DNA of 53,513 nucleotides, taken from Lyophyllum atratum. Taxonomy: Eukaryota > Basidiomycota > Agaricomycetes > Agaricales > Lyophyllaceae. The notes under the pieces are model-generated. The model was not told where the DNA came from and made no database searches. It was given only the letters and a program-made list of their open reading frames with translations. Where the stretch lies: NCBI GenBank assembly GCA_014905825.1, contig JACGCN010000108.1:1-53513 (forward strand), read 5' to 3'. Position 1 is the stretch's first letter, and each line of letters opens with the position of its first letter. The translations under genes and the position numbers were made by a program. Positions 44,701 to 53,513 of the stretch are shown piece by piece.

Positions 44701-44899
44701 CGACGAGGACGACCTGGAAGATGTCATCGCGGACAGCGCTGGCATCGGGAAGAAGAAGAGTCGTGTCTCCTCATCCCAAGACGGGGACGACGAGGACGAC
44801 GGGCATCGGCAGGCCGGGTTGGGCGGGGCAGGGACGGACGGGGACGGGGCAGGGACGGACGGGGACGGGGCAGGGACGGACGGGGACGGTAGCGAGTAG
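41732..44899 (+). CDS. 959-aa protein with possible ParB-like motif and coiled coil
   Basis: Six exons, 41732-42611, 42674-43029, 43091-43339, 43392-43469, 43522-43704 and 43766-44899, join in phase to 959 residues (MFGSDEEYG... to GTDGDGSE). The N-terminal 140 residues are Pro/Asp-rich. Residues about 180-280 include RLKILMGNHRVHAARIY, which resembles the G-x-HR-x2-A box of ParB/sulfiredoxin-fold proteins; the family match is tentative. The middle 400 residues look globular (FNPLLISSIILSDNCHDE, TWLTVFSHPLVHLHRIV, FYMYFGPQDFVRLFKKK). The C-terminal third has a Gln/Ala/Glu coiled coil (AQLAALQEEIEEAGEQA), a KGKRAREELSDEDDLEDV charged region and a GAGTDGD tandem tail (44820-44890). No membrane span. 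Conserved splice phases show a real gene. Located between the dioxygenase and the helicase, same strand. Function unknown. Confidence 0.75.
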
Positions 44900-45242
44900 G
44901 CGCTTCGCGATCGCCTTTTCCGGTCGTGTAGTTGTGCTTAGTCATCCTCATAAGTTGTTTGCATTCTCGAGACTGCCCCGGGCTCCACTTTTGAAATACA
45001 TAGATTAGGGGGGGGGGGAGAGCTATGCCCCTGACATGCCGAATTTCGGACCCCGACCCGGGAACTGTATAGTTCTTTGGTGGGGTGGGAGGGGCGGGAG
45101 GGTGCGGGAGGGAGTCGGAAAACCACGTCCACAAGCCGAAAAAGCACCCACAACACAAGCACGCCGTCTCACCTCAAGCCAAAATACCATGACCAAGCAA
45201 GTCCACCGTCTGATAAGCTCCACGCGCTCGCTGACAAACCAG
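44900..45242. other. Region upstream of the helicase gene, start unresolved
   Basis: Holds a G12 run (45008-45019), a GGTGGGGTGGGAGGGGCGGG G-rich stretch (45075-45095) and the ATG at 45189. A GCTGAC branch-like motif and ACCAG at 45229-45242 suggest an intron ending at 45242, so the true first exon of the helicase gene should lie in or before this stretch. I could not fit it in phase. Confidence 0.4.
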
Positions 45243-48200
45243 GGACAGGGCCTCCTGCCACTATTGCTCGTACACGGGCGATCCCAGGCACAAGGACTGG
45301 AAGACGCACATGAACAGCCACAGCCTCGAGTACCAGGTCAGCGTGAACGGTACGTGCCGCGCCTCCCCGCACCCCATTACCCCCCACCCTGACCGATGCG
45401 CACACAGGGGTCGTCTTTCGCGTCGCGAGGGGCACCCCCGCGGACGAGTTCCAGTGTCCGCTCGACGGCTGCGTCGAGATGTTCGGCGACGTGCGCCGTC
45501 TGCAAGACCACCTCAGGAAACACCATCGGGAGCGCGAGGTGAGCGTGGTGACGCTGGTCAAGGCCGAAGTCCCGCCCGCCACGACAGGAAAGGATGTCCG
45601 CTTGGCCGGGACGCGCCCTTACCCCTTGGGACGATCTTCGTCCGTGCGCTCGGCGGCGTCTTCGCCCCCGAGCTCCCAGGAGGAGAGTCCCCCCACGTCG
45701 CAGGATCCCGTGCCCGCGCTTCATCATCTGGACCCCACCAAGCCGCACCTCGTCGTCGGCAGGCGGTTCATGAAGCAACTCGGGGTGGGGATTCACAAGT
45801 ACTTCCGCACGCTCCACTGCCTGAACTGCTTCAGCGCGCACCTCCCGTCGTCCATCGTCAACCATCTGAAGAAGGATGGCGTTCCGGTTTCTCAGCAGCA
45901 GGCGACGGAGCTCGAGGGCCTCGTCGCCTCGCACGAGCTCATCACCTCCGCGGACGATCTGGTGCTGCCCACCCCCGATGGCCCCCCCGTCGAGGGCCTG
46001 AAGGTGGAGGACGGCTATCGGTGCAGCCTCTGCTCCTTCGCCGGTCGCGCGCACAAGACCGTGGCCAACCACTGGTCCGAGGACCACGGGGACTCGGGGT
46101 CCAGCCATCAGAGCGTCCTCGCGGCCAAGGTCCAAAACTTTTTCCCCAACAAACACAACTTCTTCTCCGTCAAGGAGGTCCCGAAGGTGAATCCCATTGA
46201 CAGCCTCTTCGACCTTCACATGCGCACCGACGTCGCGGAAATGGACGCCTCCACTTACGTCGCCCCCCCTTCGACGCCGGCAGAGGTTCCTCCCTTGCTG
46301 AAGCTCACCGGCTGGCACACGCACCTGGAACCTCACATCGCCGACAAGATCCGCATCGCCGCCGTCCGCGACCTCGTCAAGCCCATGCCCCCCAAGGACG
46401 ACTCCCCTCTCGGGCGTGTGGCCGCGGCTGTGGACCAGTATATGACCGAAATATGCACGCAGGCGCAGGATTCCGACATCAACGTCCGCTGCTGCCTGAT
46501 GGAGTACCCCAGGTGAGTGCTGCCCCGCGAGTCGCGCGCGCGCGTGCTGACTGACGTTCAACCGCAACCCCTTCAGAACCAGTCAGAACGGCGACTACTG
46601 GGCCTACCTCGTCGAGCCCAAGTCCCGGAAGAGGTATGGGCAGCTCCTTCAGCAGTTCGTCCTGGCCGTCCTCAGGACCCTCGACGCCGGCAAAGACAGC
46701 TATCGACTTCCGCTCACGACGGACCAGGAGAAGCTCGCGACTGCCCTGCTGGCTGCGCTGTCCGGGGGGGAACCACGCGCGCGTGTCCTTGCGCTGCATG
46801 CCTTGCTCAGGACGATCCTGCTCCGCGCGGCCGACGCGCCCCCGTTGAGGAACAAGTGGCATTCGGTGCTCGAGTGTCTCTTCGCCGTCGTCATGCTCGA
46901 GGACTCTGGCAACTTCAAGGTCCCGATCTACGTCACCCAGCCATTTGCTCAGACCCTCTATCACATGCGAGGGTGCATGCTGTTCGAAGCCTGGATGATC
47001 AGCGAAGAGACAGGCTGCCCTCTGATCCAGTTGCGTCCCTTGTCTTTCCGCTCGCTGTACTCTTTCGCTGACGACCTCTCCAGGGCCGTGCACTCTGTCG
47101 TCGGCCCGCAGATCGCGGCTGGCGTCTCGTCGCCGTACAACGCGGTGATCGACTACCAGCGGTTCGCTTCGGCGCTAGCCATGAACACCGACCAGGCCCC
47201 CGCCACCCGCGTGTCGGAAGACGGGGAGACAATCGTCTACAAGAGCACGACGCTGGAGATCACCCCCTGGCGTCTGGGCATGCGCGCGGGCTTCGAACAG
47301 TTGGAAGTGCTCTTGTCCGAGATAGGGTTGGGCGACCCCCGCTTCACCCACACCATCCCCCAGAACACCCCCGACGACTGGACGAACACCGACCGCGGCT
47401 ACAGCTGGCTTCACAACGGGCAGTTCACGGAGGACAAGCGCATGCTTCTCAAACATATGCTCGCAAATCCCAACCAGAACCTGTGCAGCGTTCTCAGGGA
47501 CGGAACCCTGGCGTGGAACGTGCCTAGCCTTCTTGCGTTCATGAAGAAGGCTGCGGAGATCAATCGGCTCCTATCCGTCCTAGCGTACCTCACCGCGGGC
47601 CAGACCCCACGAATGGCCGAGTACGTCGACCACAAGATAGCGAACTCCCACCGCCCGCGCACGGTGTTCCTCGACCTCGCCGTCGTCTGGCTCGTCCTGC
47701 GTCGCACCAAGTGGGAGAACCTCGTCCGCCACGATACCTTCATACCCATAAAGTGCCACGACCTTCTGTCCAATTTCTTCGCCAGGTACCTCCTGTTCGT
47801 CCGCCCCGTGGAGATCGACTTTGCGCACATCATCTGGCCGGATCCAGAAATCCGCATCATGTACGAGGAGTTCCTCTGGGTGGAGATGGGCAGGCGCGTC
47901 ACTGCCGAAGACTTTTCAAAGTCGCTCCGGAACTTCCTCGTGGCGTCCTGCGGCGGTGTCGATGCCGGGGGCCGGGACTACCGCCAGCTCGCTGTGGCGA
48001 TCGCGCGCACGTACCTGGGGTCAGAGTTCGAGATCGACGAGGAGGAGGAGGACATCCTCTCGGCCCAGCGCGGCCAGGACCTGTTCATCACCCGGAAGCA
48101 CTACGCTCCAGAGCTCAACCACCTGCCGTCGTTGACCTCCGAGCTTCTCCTCCGCTTCGCCCGCATGTCCATGATGTGGCACGAGGTGACTGGCTTCAAA

Positions 48201-50831
48201 CTGGGCACGCCTCCGATGTTACCCATGGCCCAGCGCCGTAGGCTCCTTCAGATGGCCCTGCCGTTCGCGGCGGGCCCCCTCCTCGCGAACGCGGGAATGG
48301 ACCCAGGGGTGGGCAACCCGGCGGAGTTGCAGCAGCTCATCGTCGCCGCCATCCAACACGCCTTCTCCCAGCTCAGGCTGACGACCGCAGCGGACATCCA
48401 CGACGCAGTCGCCGAGGCGGTCATCCAGGTCCTCCCCCATCTTCCCGCCGCGAGCGCCGTCTCCTCCCGCCCCTCCTCTCAGCGTAGCGCAGAGCACCTC
48501 CTTCGTCAGTTCTTTCCAGACAGCCCGAGCCCCAAGTTCAAGAGCACGCAGCAGCAGGAGATGGTGGAGCTTGCCGTCTCTCGCGAGCGGAACTTTGTCG
48601 CTGTGCTGCCCACCGGCGGCGGCAAGAGCCTGGTGTGGATGCTCCCCGCGCTGCAGGAGAGGGGCTTCCTGACGTTTGTTGTCAGCCCCAACAAGGCGCT
48701 CCTGGCCGACCAGCTCCGGAGAACGGACAAGGAGGGGATCCCATGCATGCAATGGTGCTCGGGGGACACGCTCTCGCCAGAGGCGCGCATAGTTTACCTC
48801 GCCCTCGAGACCGCAGCGTCCAAGGCGTTCAACGTGTGAGTGCTCTCGCTTTCTTGTCTCTCTCTCTCTCTCTCTCGACTTCCGATTCTGACCCCCACCG
48901 TTTCAGCCTGCTGCACGAAAACTCGCACCGAGCGCTGCGTATCGTGATCGACGAGGCGCACCAGATGCTGACGGACACGGTCCTGCGCCCGCACTTTTTG
49001 AATCTGGACAAGTTTGCGGATATCCAGATTCAAAAGATCTACCTAACCGCCACTCTCCCCCCATCGTTCGAACCGCGCCTTCTCCAGCAGGCCGGCTTGA
49101 AACCGACCACCACGATCGTACGGGCGGCCACGCACCAGCCCCAGATCCGGTACCACGGGCTGCACGTCGACACCGCGAAGACCACCGCCTTCGACTTCGT
49201 CGTCGAGCTCGCGAAGCTCCTGACCGAGGAGTTCCTGGGCCCCAGCCGCCGTGGGATCATCTTCTGCACCTCCAAAGCCGACACCGAGCGCGTCTCCGAA
49301 GCTTTCACCGCATGCCACTCTCACAGCGGCATGGGGCCAGACAAGGAGGTCCACGAGAAGCTTTGGCTAAAGGGAGACCGCCAGTGGATCGCAGCCACCA
49401 CGGGCATGATCCACGGCATCGACCATCCCCACGTTGGGGCCGTCATCTTCTTCCACATGCCGTACGGCCTCATCAACATCGTCCAGGGCGCTGGACGCTC
49501 CGGTCGCGACGGGACCCCATCCGTCGTGTTCTGCGTGGACGTCCTGGGGGTGCGCATCCAAAACAGCCCTTCCGATGGAGAGGACGACCAGCAGTGCAGG
49601 AGTGAGGGGCTGGAGTACGTGCAGAACTTCACCGAGTGCCGCCGCGCCCTGATATCGCAGACGCTCGACGGGCGAAGCACTGTGTGCTCGGACCTCCCCG
49701 GCTGCCAGCGCTGTGATATCTGCGAGCCTGGCACGAAGCTCCTGGCCGCTGTTAAGAAGATGCAGTCGTCGCCCCGCCACGCCCGAAGGCGTTCGGACGT
49801 CTCCATGCGCAGCATCAGATCCGCTGGAACCGACGACCGCATGGATGAGGACGGCGTTGACGCTCATTTCCCGGACCCCCCGACCCCAGCCACCCCCGTC
49901 CAGAACCGGTACGCCTCCTACCGCGCCTCTGGCGTAGACACCGCACCTGCCACACCCTTCCACATCCCAGAGGCCTTCGCTGCCACGCCCGTGTCCAACG
50001 CGCGCGCCGTCTATGCCCGACCCACCGCCAGTCAGGGCACCTCCAACGGGTCCGCGCTCGAACCTTTCCAAACCACACCGTCGCTCCACGTCTCGAGCTC
50101 TCAGACCACCAGCCAAGGCACCGGTCTCAACCGGTCCCAGCTCGACTTTTCCCCGCCGACCACCGCCCAACCGTCGCTCCTCGTCAGGCGGGACGTCAGC
50201 GACCGCCAACGCGATCACCGTACCAAACGTGAACATGCAGCGCTGCTGGACGCCTTCGTATCCGTCATCGGCACCAACTGCCCCATCTGCTACATCCAAG
50301 CAGGCGCCCTCCTCCCCAAGGTCCCGGCCAACAAACACGTGCTCTTCGCCAAGTGCTTACCGCATCGGGGTTACGTTGAACACGCTGTGGGCTGGATCGA
50401 CTTCAAGAAGAAGATACGGCTTCCGGCCGACAAGACGTACTGCTTCATGTGTGGCCTCCCTCAGGCGCCGTTCTCACCCAACGCCCACGGGGCCTTCTCC
50501 TCGAACGCGGGAAAGGCGTGCCCGTTGGACGACCTTGTGGCCGTTATACTGTGGTACATTTTCCATAATCCCACGTGCCGCTCCGCCGCCGAAGGGGCCT
50601 TTGCTAGCCGGGGGCTCAAAAGCGAGATGGACTCGCACAGGTTCGCCGCCTGGTGCACGAAAGGCATCAGCGTGAACAGCTTCTACAACGGGCTCGAGCT
50701 CGTCATCTGGTTCGGACAGGCGATCATGCAGAACCAGTGAGCGTCTTCTCCCCACTCCCAGGTGCTCGTCTCTGCTGACCTATCTCCCTAACAGCGCGGC
50801 GTTCGGAGAGTCGATCAGCGCCGACGTGTGA
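45243..50831 (+). CDS. OrsD zinc-finger / tyrosine-recombinase-like / RecQ helicase (TLH-type)
   Basis: Exons 45243-45349, 45408-46512, 46577-48835, 48907-50736 and 50795-50831 give at least 1778 residues; the 5' exon(s) and start are unresolved (an ATG at 45189 does not join in phase). Order: two C2H2-like fingers (CHYCSYTG.., CPLDGCVEMF); an OrsD (former DUF3505) region with LHCLNCFSAHLPSSIVNHL and CSLCSFAGRAHKTVANHW; about 47300-48220, a segment with tyrosine-recombinase-like landmarks (GQTPR at 47601-47612, GGRDYRQLAVAIARTYL with Arg 47982, KHYA with Tyr 48102); then RecQ motifs I LPTGGGKSLVW, Ia VVSPNKALLADQL, II IDEAHQ (48947-48964), III LTATLPP, IV GIIFCTSKADTERV, V MIHGIDHP, VI QGAGRSGRDG. 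All helicase motifs look intact. A C-terminal Cys/His region (CPICYIQAG, CFMCGLP) closes it. RecQ proteins unwind DNA 3'-5'; this type is known at fungal telomeres. Confidence 0.88.
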
Positions 50832-51121
50832 GCGGGTCTCCTTAGCGTTAGCAGCAAGTAGTAGCCAAAGCGTGTACCAGACAGGCGTCAATCAATCCAT
50901 CAAAGGCGCAAGCCTCCTTCTCCTCCAAGCCCCCCTCAGTTTTCCTCTGAGCGTAAGCGTCCCTTTTCTGCGATTTCCGCCATCCGTCGCTGCCAGGCAT
51001 AACGTGACCGGTGTGGGAACTGTTGGCATTTGTTGTTGTCGCTTTGGCGCGTGACGTTGGTTCGACACTGATCTCTCTGTCTCCTTCACTCCCATCTCCG
51101 TCCCGAGGAACCCCAGTCAAC
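50832..51121. other. Intergenic region, helicase to Zn2Cys6 gene
   Basis: 290 bp containing pyrimidine-rich tracts (TCTCTCTGTCTCCTTCACTC just before ATG 51122), likely promoter or leader of the next gene. No further feature seen. Confidence 0.4.
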
Positions 51122-52627
51122 ATGACCTCAGTGCGCAAAGCCATGGACGCCGTCCACTCCGTCGGAAACGACCTTCGCCAGACTCTGCTGGCAGTCAAGG
51201 CGTCGGATACCGCCGAGACGCGTTTGGAGCTCAAGAAGCTCTTCGACGCGTGTGTACGTCGTTCCTTTGGTATATATTTTTTTTTTTCAGTTGACCTCAC
51301 TTTTCTTCTTTCTCTTCTGTTTCTAGAAGGCGGCTGCGCTCCCTTTCAATCGCCAGACCTCGACGATCATGGCGAGGTTCAAAGAGTCGTTCCTGGGCAG
51401 GGTGCTGGCCTCGTATCACAAATACGTCCTCAACCGAGACGCGGAGGTCGCCCTGCAGGAAATGTTTCGGGTGTTGGAGGTGGAGGATGCGGTTCGCGCC
51501 ATGGAAGGTGCGGCGCCTTCCCCGTCGATCCCTGGTGCGTCCCCCGCCTCCGTCGAGCCTGCCGACCCCGTTCCGCCTGGCTCTGCCCTCGACGTCCACT
51601 CCCCCGGGCCTGTACTCGCGGAGGGCGCCAAGGCTGACGCAAGTCCTGGTCCCCGTCGCAGCCGCGCCCCATTCCTGCCGACTCCATCACCCCACCTTTG
51701 CCATCGATACGCGTGTCCCAGCAGCCTCCTCAATCGCCTCCAGCAGGCGACTTCGAGGACGTCGTCCGGCCGCCCCCCGCGAAGGCGAAAGGCAAGGGCA
51801 AGGGCAAACAGCGCCAGGCGAAGGTCGCAAGCCCTCCCTCCAAGAAGGTCACCAAGAAAAAGCGACGACCAGAAGAGACGGACGACGAATCCGAGGGCGA
51901 TGCCATCGCAGCGCGGGCCAGCAAGCCTCAGAAGCGCCTCAAGGCCACCAACAAGAGGAACAAGCTCCCGTGCGTCAACTGCGACGTGGCAGGCATCCCC
52001 TGCATCAAGACCGAGTCGGGATCCGCGTGCTTCAGCTGCGCGTCCTCCAAACGGGGCTGCACCGTCGCGACTTTGAGCAGGAAGCGCAAGCGCACAGGTG
52101 GCGCTCCGGGCGGTCGCGACACGACCGAGGACGAGTCCGAGCGAGACAGCGGGGACGACACCGACCAGCAGAGGCCGGTGAAGGCGGTCGGGAAGAGCAG
52201 GGAACGGTTCGGATTCGACCTGAACGGCGAACTGGGTGAGTGGCGCATGGCGTCCAGTTCCCCCCCCAGCACAATCGATCGCTCACAGTCGCCTCCAGGT
52301 CCTCAGGTGCAGGACCTGCTCACGTCGATCCAGGCCCAGCTCATCACCGTGCGAGAGGAAGTCTTGCATGTGGGAGAGAACGTGCAGCGGTGCTTCGCGC
52401 TGGTCACGACCATCGCTCCTCCCCCACCCGCCACCACCTACCTATATTCTTCCTTCCCTGTGCCGCACAGGGAAGCACCCACCGCACCGCGCAGCGGTGC
52501 ACCCTCCACGGCCTCGGGGAGGGGGAACCGTCTGCGGTTCCGCTTGCACCGCGGGGAACCGCGAAGAAATGAGCCCGCTAGACGTCGTTCTTTATGGCGA
52601 CGACCTCCGTGCGAATCTTTCGTCTAA
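51122..52627 (+). CDS. Zn2Cys6 DNA-binding protein ending in the 185-bp hairpin repeat
   Basis: Exons 51122-51253, 51327-51611 and 51662-52627 join at codon boundaries to about 460 residues; a 66-nt-class intron near 52230 (GTGAGT) may also be removed without changing frame. Residues about 243-272 have C-x2-C-x6-C-x8-C-x2-C-x6-C, identical spacing to the gene at 33790, and the N-terminal exon plus KAAALPF after the first intron match too: paralogues at both ends of the unit. Basic stretches (KAKGKGKGKQ, KKVTKKKRR, RKRKRTGG) suggest nuclear import. After a short helical region (DLLTSIQAQLITVREEV) the reading frame enters the hairpin repeat at 52444 and is translated as a Pro/Arg-rich tail (RGNRLRFRLHRGEPRRNEPA) ending TAA at 52627. 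The left repeat copy is the remnant of another such gene. Nuclear DNA binding likely; target unknown. Confidence 0.8.
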
Positions 52628-52628
52628 A
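52444..52628 (+). repeat. 185-bp identical direct repeat, right copy, with five hairpins
   Basis: Matches 28149-28333 exactly (offset 24,295). Hairpins: 52456-52472 (7-bp stem, CCG loop), 52484-52500 (7-bp stem, GCA loop), 52502-52523 (6-bp stem), 52524-52541 (7-bp stem, TCTG loop), 52550-52563 (5-bp stem, GGAA loop). It forms the last 61 codons of the upstream Zn2Cys6 gene; similarity falls sharply one base past the stop codon. Confidence 0.9.
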
Positions 52629-53513
52629 CGGCAAGCCGCGTTCTTTTTGGGTAGAGGCGTTTTAGGTGGGGGGTGTGGACTCTGCGAATGTGGTACCGGT
52701 CGGGTGGTCGGCCGCCGCCGTCATCGTCGTCGGCGACGTCGATTTTTTTCTTCTCAGTTTTGAGCTTCAAAGGTAACGGAGCGCAGGTAAGAGAGGTCGC
52801 TTATTGGTTCTGTGTTCGCAGTGGTGTGGTAGGCCACCGCCTCCGCCGTTGTCGACGGCGACAACCATTTTTTTGTTTTCTGATTTTTAAAGGTCACTTA
52901 TCGCAGGCAAGGGAGGTCGCTTGTTGGGTATGTGTTTGAGGTGGGTCGTCGTCGTCGTCGGCGGCGATGGGGACAGCCAATTTGTGAAATTTTCAGGTTT
53001 TGCGCAGGCGGTCAATGAGGCGGGTGCTGCGTGTGATGTGGACGGTCGACCATGTCGTCGACAACAATGCCGGGGCAATTTGTGTAATTGTAAACTTCCG
53101 ATTTGCGACTTGATTCAGCGCTTCGGTTGCACATGTTACAGTCGTCGGCGACGAGTACCGCAGAAACAATTTGATTTTGATATTGTTCTTTTGGCGGGCA
53201 GCCGGTTTGCTTCGTGATCTGGAATGGGTCGTTCGTCTTACTAAGCATTTTGAAATCTGGAATGGGTCGTTCGTCTGACTAAGCATTTTGATCGGTCTTT
53301 TCAGCCAAGTATTTCGGCCCCCCCGTGCTCCGCACCCCCCAGCGCCTTGTCGTTGCTCCGTCTTGGGGGGGCCCTGGCTGTTGTCGGCGTCGCCAACATC
53401 CACGGTGTCAATATCATTATCTCTGACTCCAACCGCAATTGGTAGCAGTCATTTCCTTCTCGCTCTGTGGCCAGGGGGTCTCTTTATATTTTTTTTCTGA
53501 AAATGTTGGCGTC
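52629..53513. repeat. Diverged terminal region of the next unit, cut by window end
   Basis: Aligns loosely with the DNA after the left repeat copy: CTCTGCGAATGT followed by a GTCGTCGGCG-rich stretch (52679-52745), two GGAATGGGTCGTTCGTCT..ACTAAGCATTTTG units (53220-53292), GATCGGTCTTTTCA, GTCGGCGTCGCCAACATCCA and GCAATTGGTAGCAGTC (53380-53450). No gene recognised. Confidence 0.7.

Larger units (their letters stand above)
28149..52443 (+). mobile_element. 24.3-kb repeat unit / candidate large element
   Basis: The start of this interval and the DNA from 52444 onward begin with the same 185 bp, in the same orientation, followed by related terminal sequence. The interval therefore behaves as one repeat period of 24,295 bp. 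It contains nine genes: two coiled-coil paralogues, an acidic protein, three Zn2Cys6 proteins, a TET/JBP-like dioxygenase, a 959-aa protein and a recombinase-like/RecQ protein. Either the units are arranged head to tail, as in subtelomeric arrays, or the two terminal regions are long direct terminal repeats of one element. To the left the preceding unit is cut away by the G-rich element. Mobility is inferred from gene content and repeats. Confidence 0.6.

Noticed and set aside
28149..52628. LTR retrotransposon with 185-bp LTRs
   Set aside because: No reverse transcriptase, integrase, protease or primer-binding site is recognisable between the repeats, and the genes contain spliceosomal introns.
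1..53513. Starship-type element with a DUF3435 captain
   Set aside because: No separate DUF3435-like captain gene at an element edge was recognised; the recombinase-like segment is internal to a RecQ protein, and Starships are known from Pezizomycotina.

Overview
The window is nuclear DNA of a filamentous basidiomycete, most likely an Agaricomycete. Genes are split by many 45-90 nt GT-AG introns, often with a CTGAC/CTAAT branch site. There is a Plavaka-type transposase, a DUF6532 protein, a SNF2 helicase with basidiomycete-style orphan neighbours, a fungal TET/JBP-like dioxygenase and a telomere-linked (TLH/RecQ-type) helicase. The abundance of satellites, palindromes and broken genes points to a repeat-rich, possibly subtelomeric region. 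No species is assigned.

Left part, 1-26.5 kb (accessory genes in a repeat sea): N-terminal 561 codons of a Plavaka transposase (minus, runs off the left edge); a DUF6532 gene cut at an intron by repeats; a 1.0 kb G-rich satellite element carrying tRNA-like sequences; palindromic tandem repeats (4.9-7.8 kb); an 884-aa orphan gene (minus); duplicated repeats and a 560-bp fold-back element (12.0-12.6 kb); a broken copy of the SNF2 motor end directly ahead of a complete SNF2 gene (13.5-18.5 kb); a 966-aa orphan gene (19.7-22.6 kb); a palindrome-bearing satellite (22.9-24.0 kb); and another orphan gene (24.8-26.5 kb) cut by two more copies of the G-rich element.

Right part, 28.1-53.5 kb (the most interesting): a 24,295-bp unit bounded by two directly repeated, 185-bp identical segments (28149-28333 and 52444-52628). 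Each segment holds five consecutive short hairpins and ends at the stop codon of a Zn2Cys6 gene. After each repeat lies a related but diverged terminal region. The unit carries two tandem paralogues of a coiled-coil gene (minus), a small acidic gene (minus), a Zn2Cys6 gene, a second Zn2Cys6/coiled-coil gene, a TET/JBP-like 2OG-Fe(II) dioxygenase, a hairpin-rich tandem repeat, a 959-aa protein with a possible ParB-like motif, a large OrsD zinc-finger + tyrosine-recombinase-like + RecQ helicase protein, and a third Zn2Cys6 gene paralogous to the first.

Reading: the right part looks like one full and two partial copies of a head-to-tail repeated large element, or one element with long direct terminal repeats. 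It combines a candidate DNA-rearranging enzyme (recombinase-like + RecQ), a DNA-base-oxidising enzyme and its own family of Zn2Cys6 DNA-binding proteins. That it acts as one system is inference; gene content, exon structure, paralogy and repeats are read from the sequence. All identifications come from motifs and remembered family features; no database search was run.
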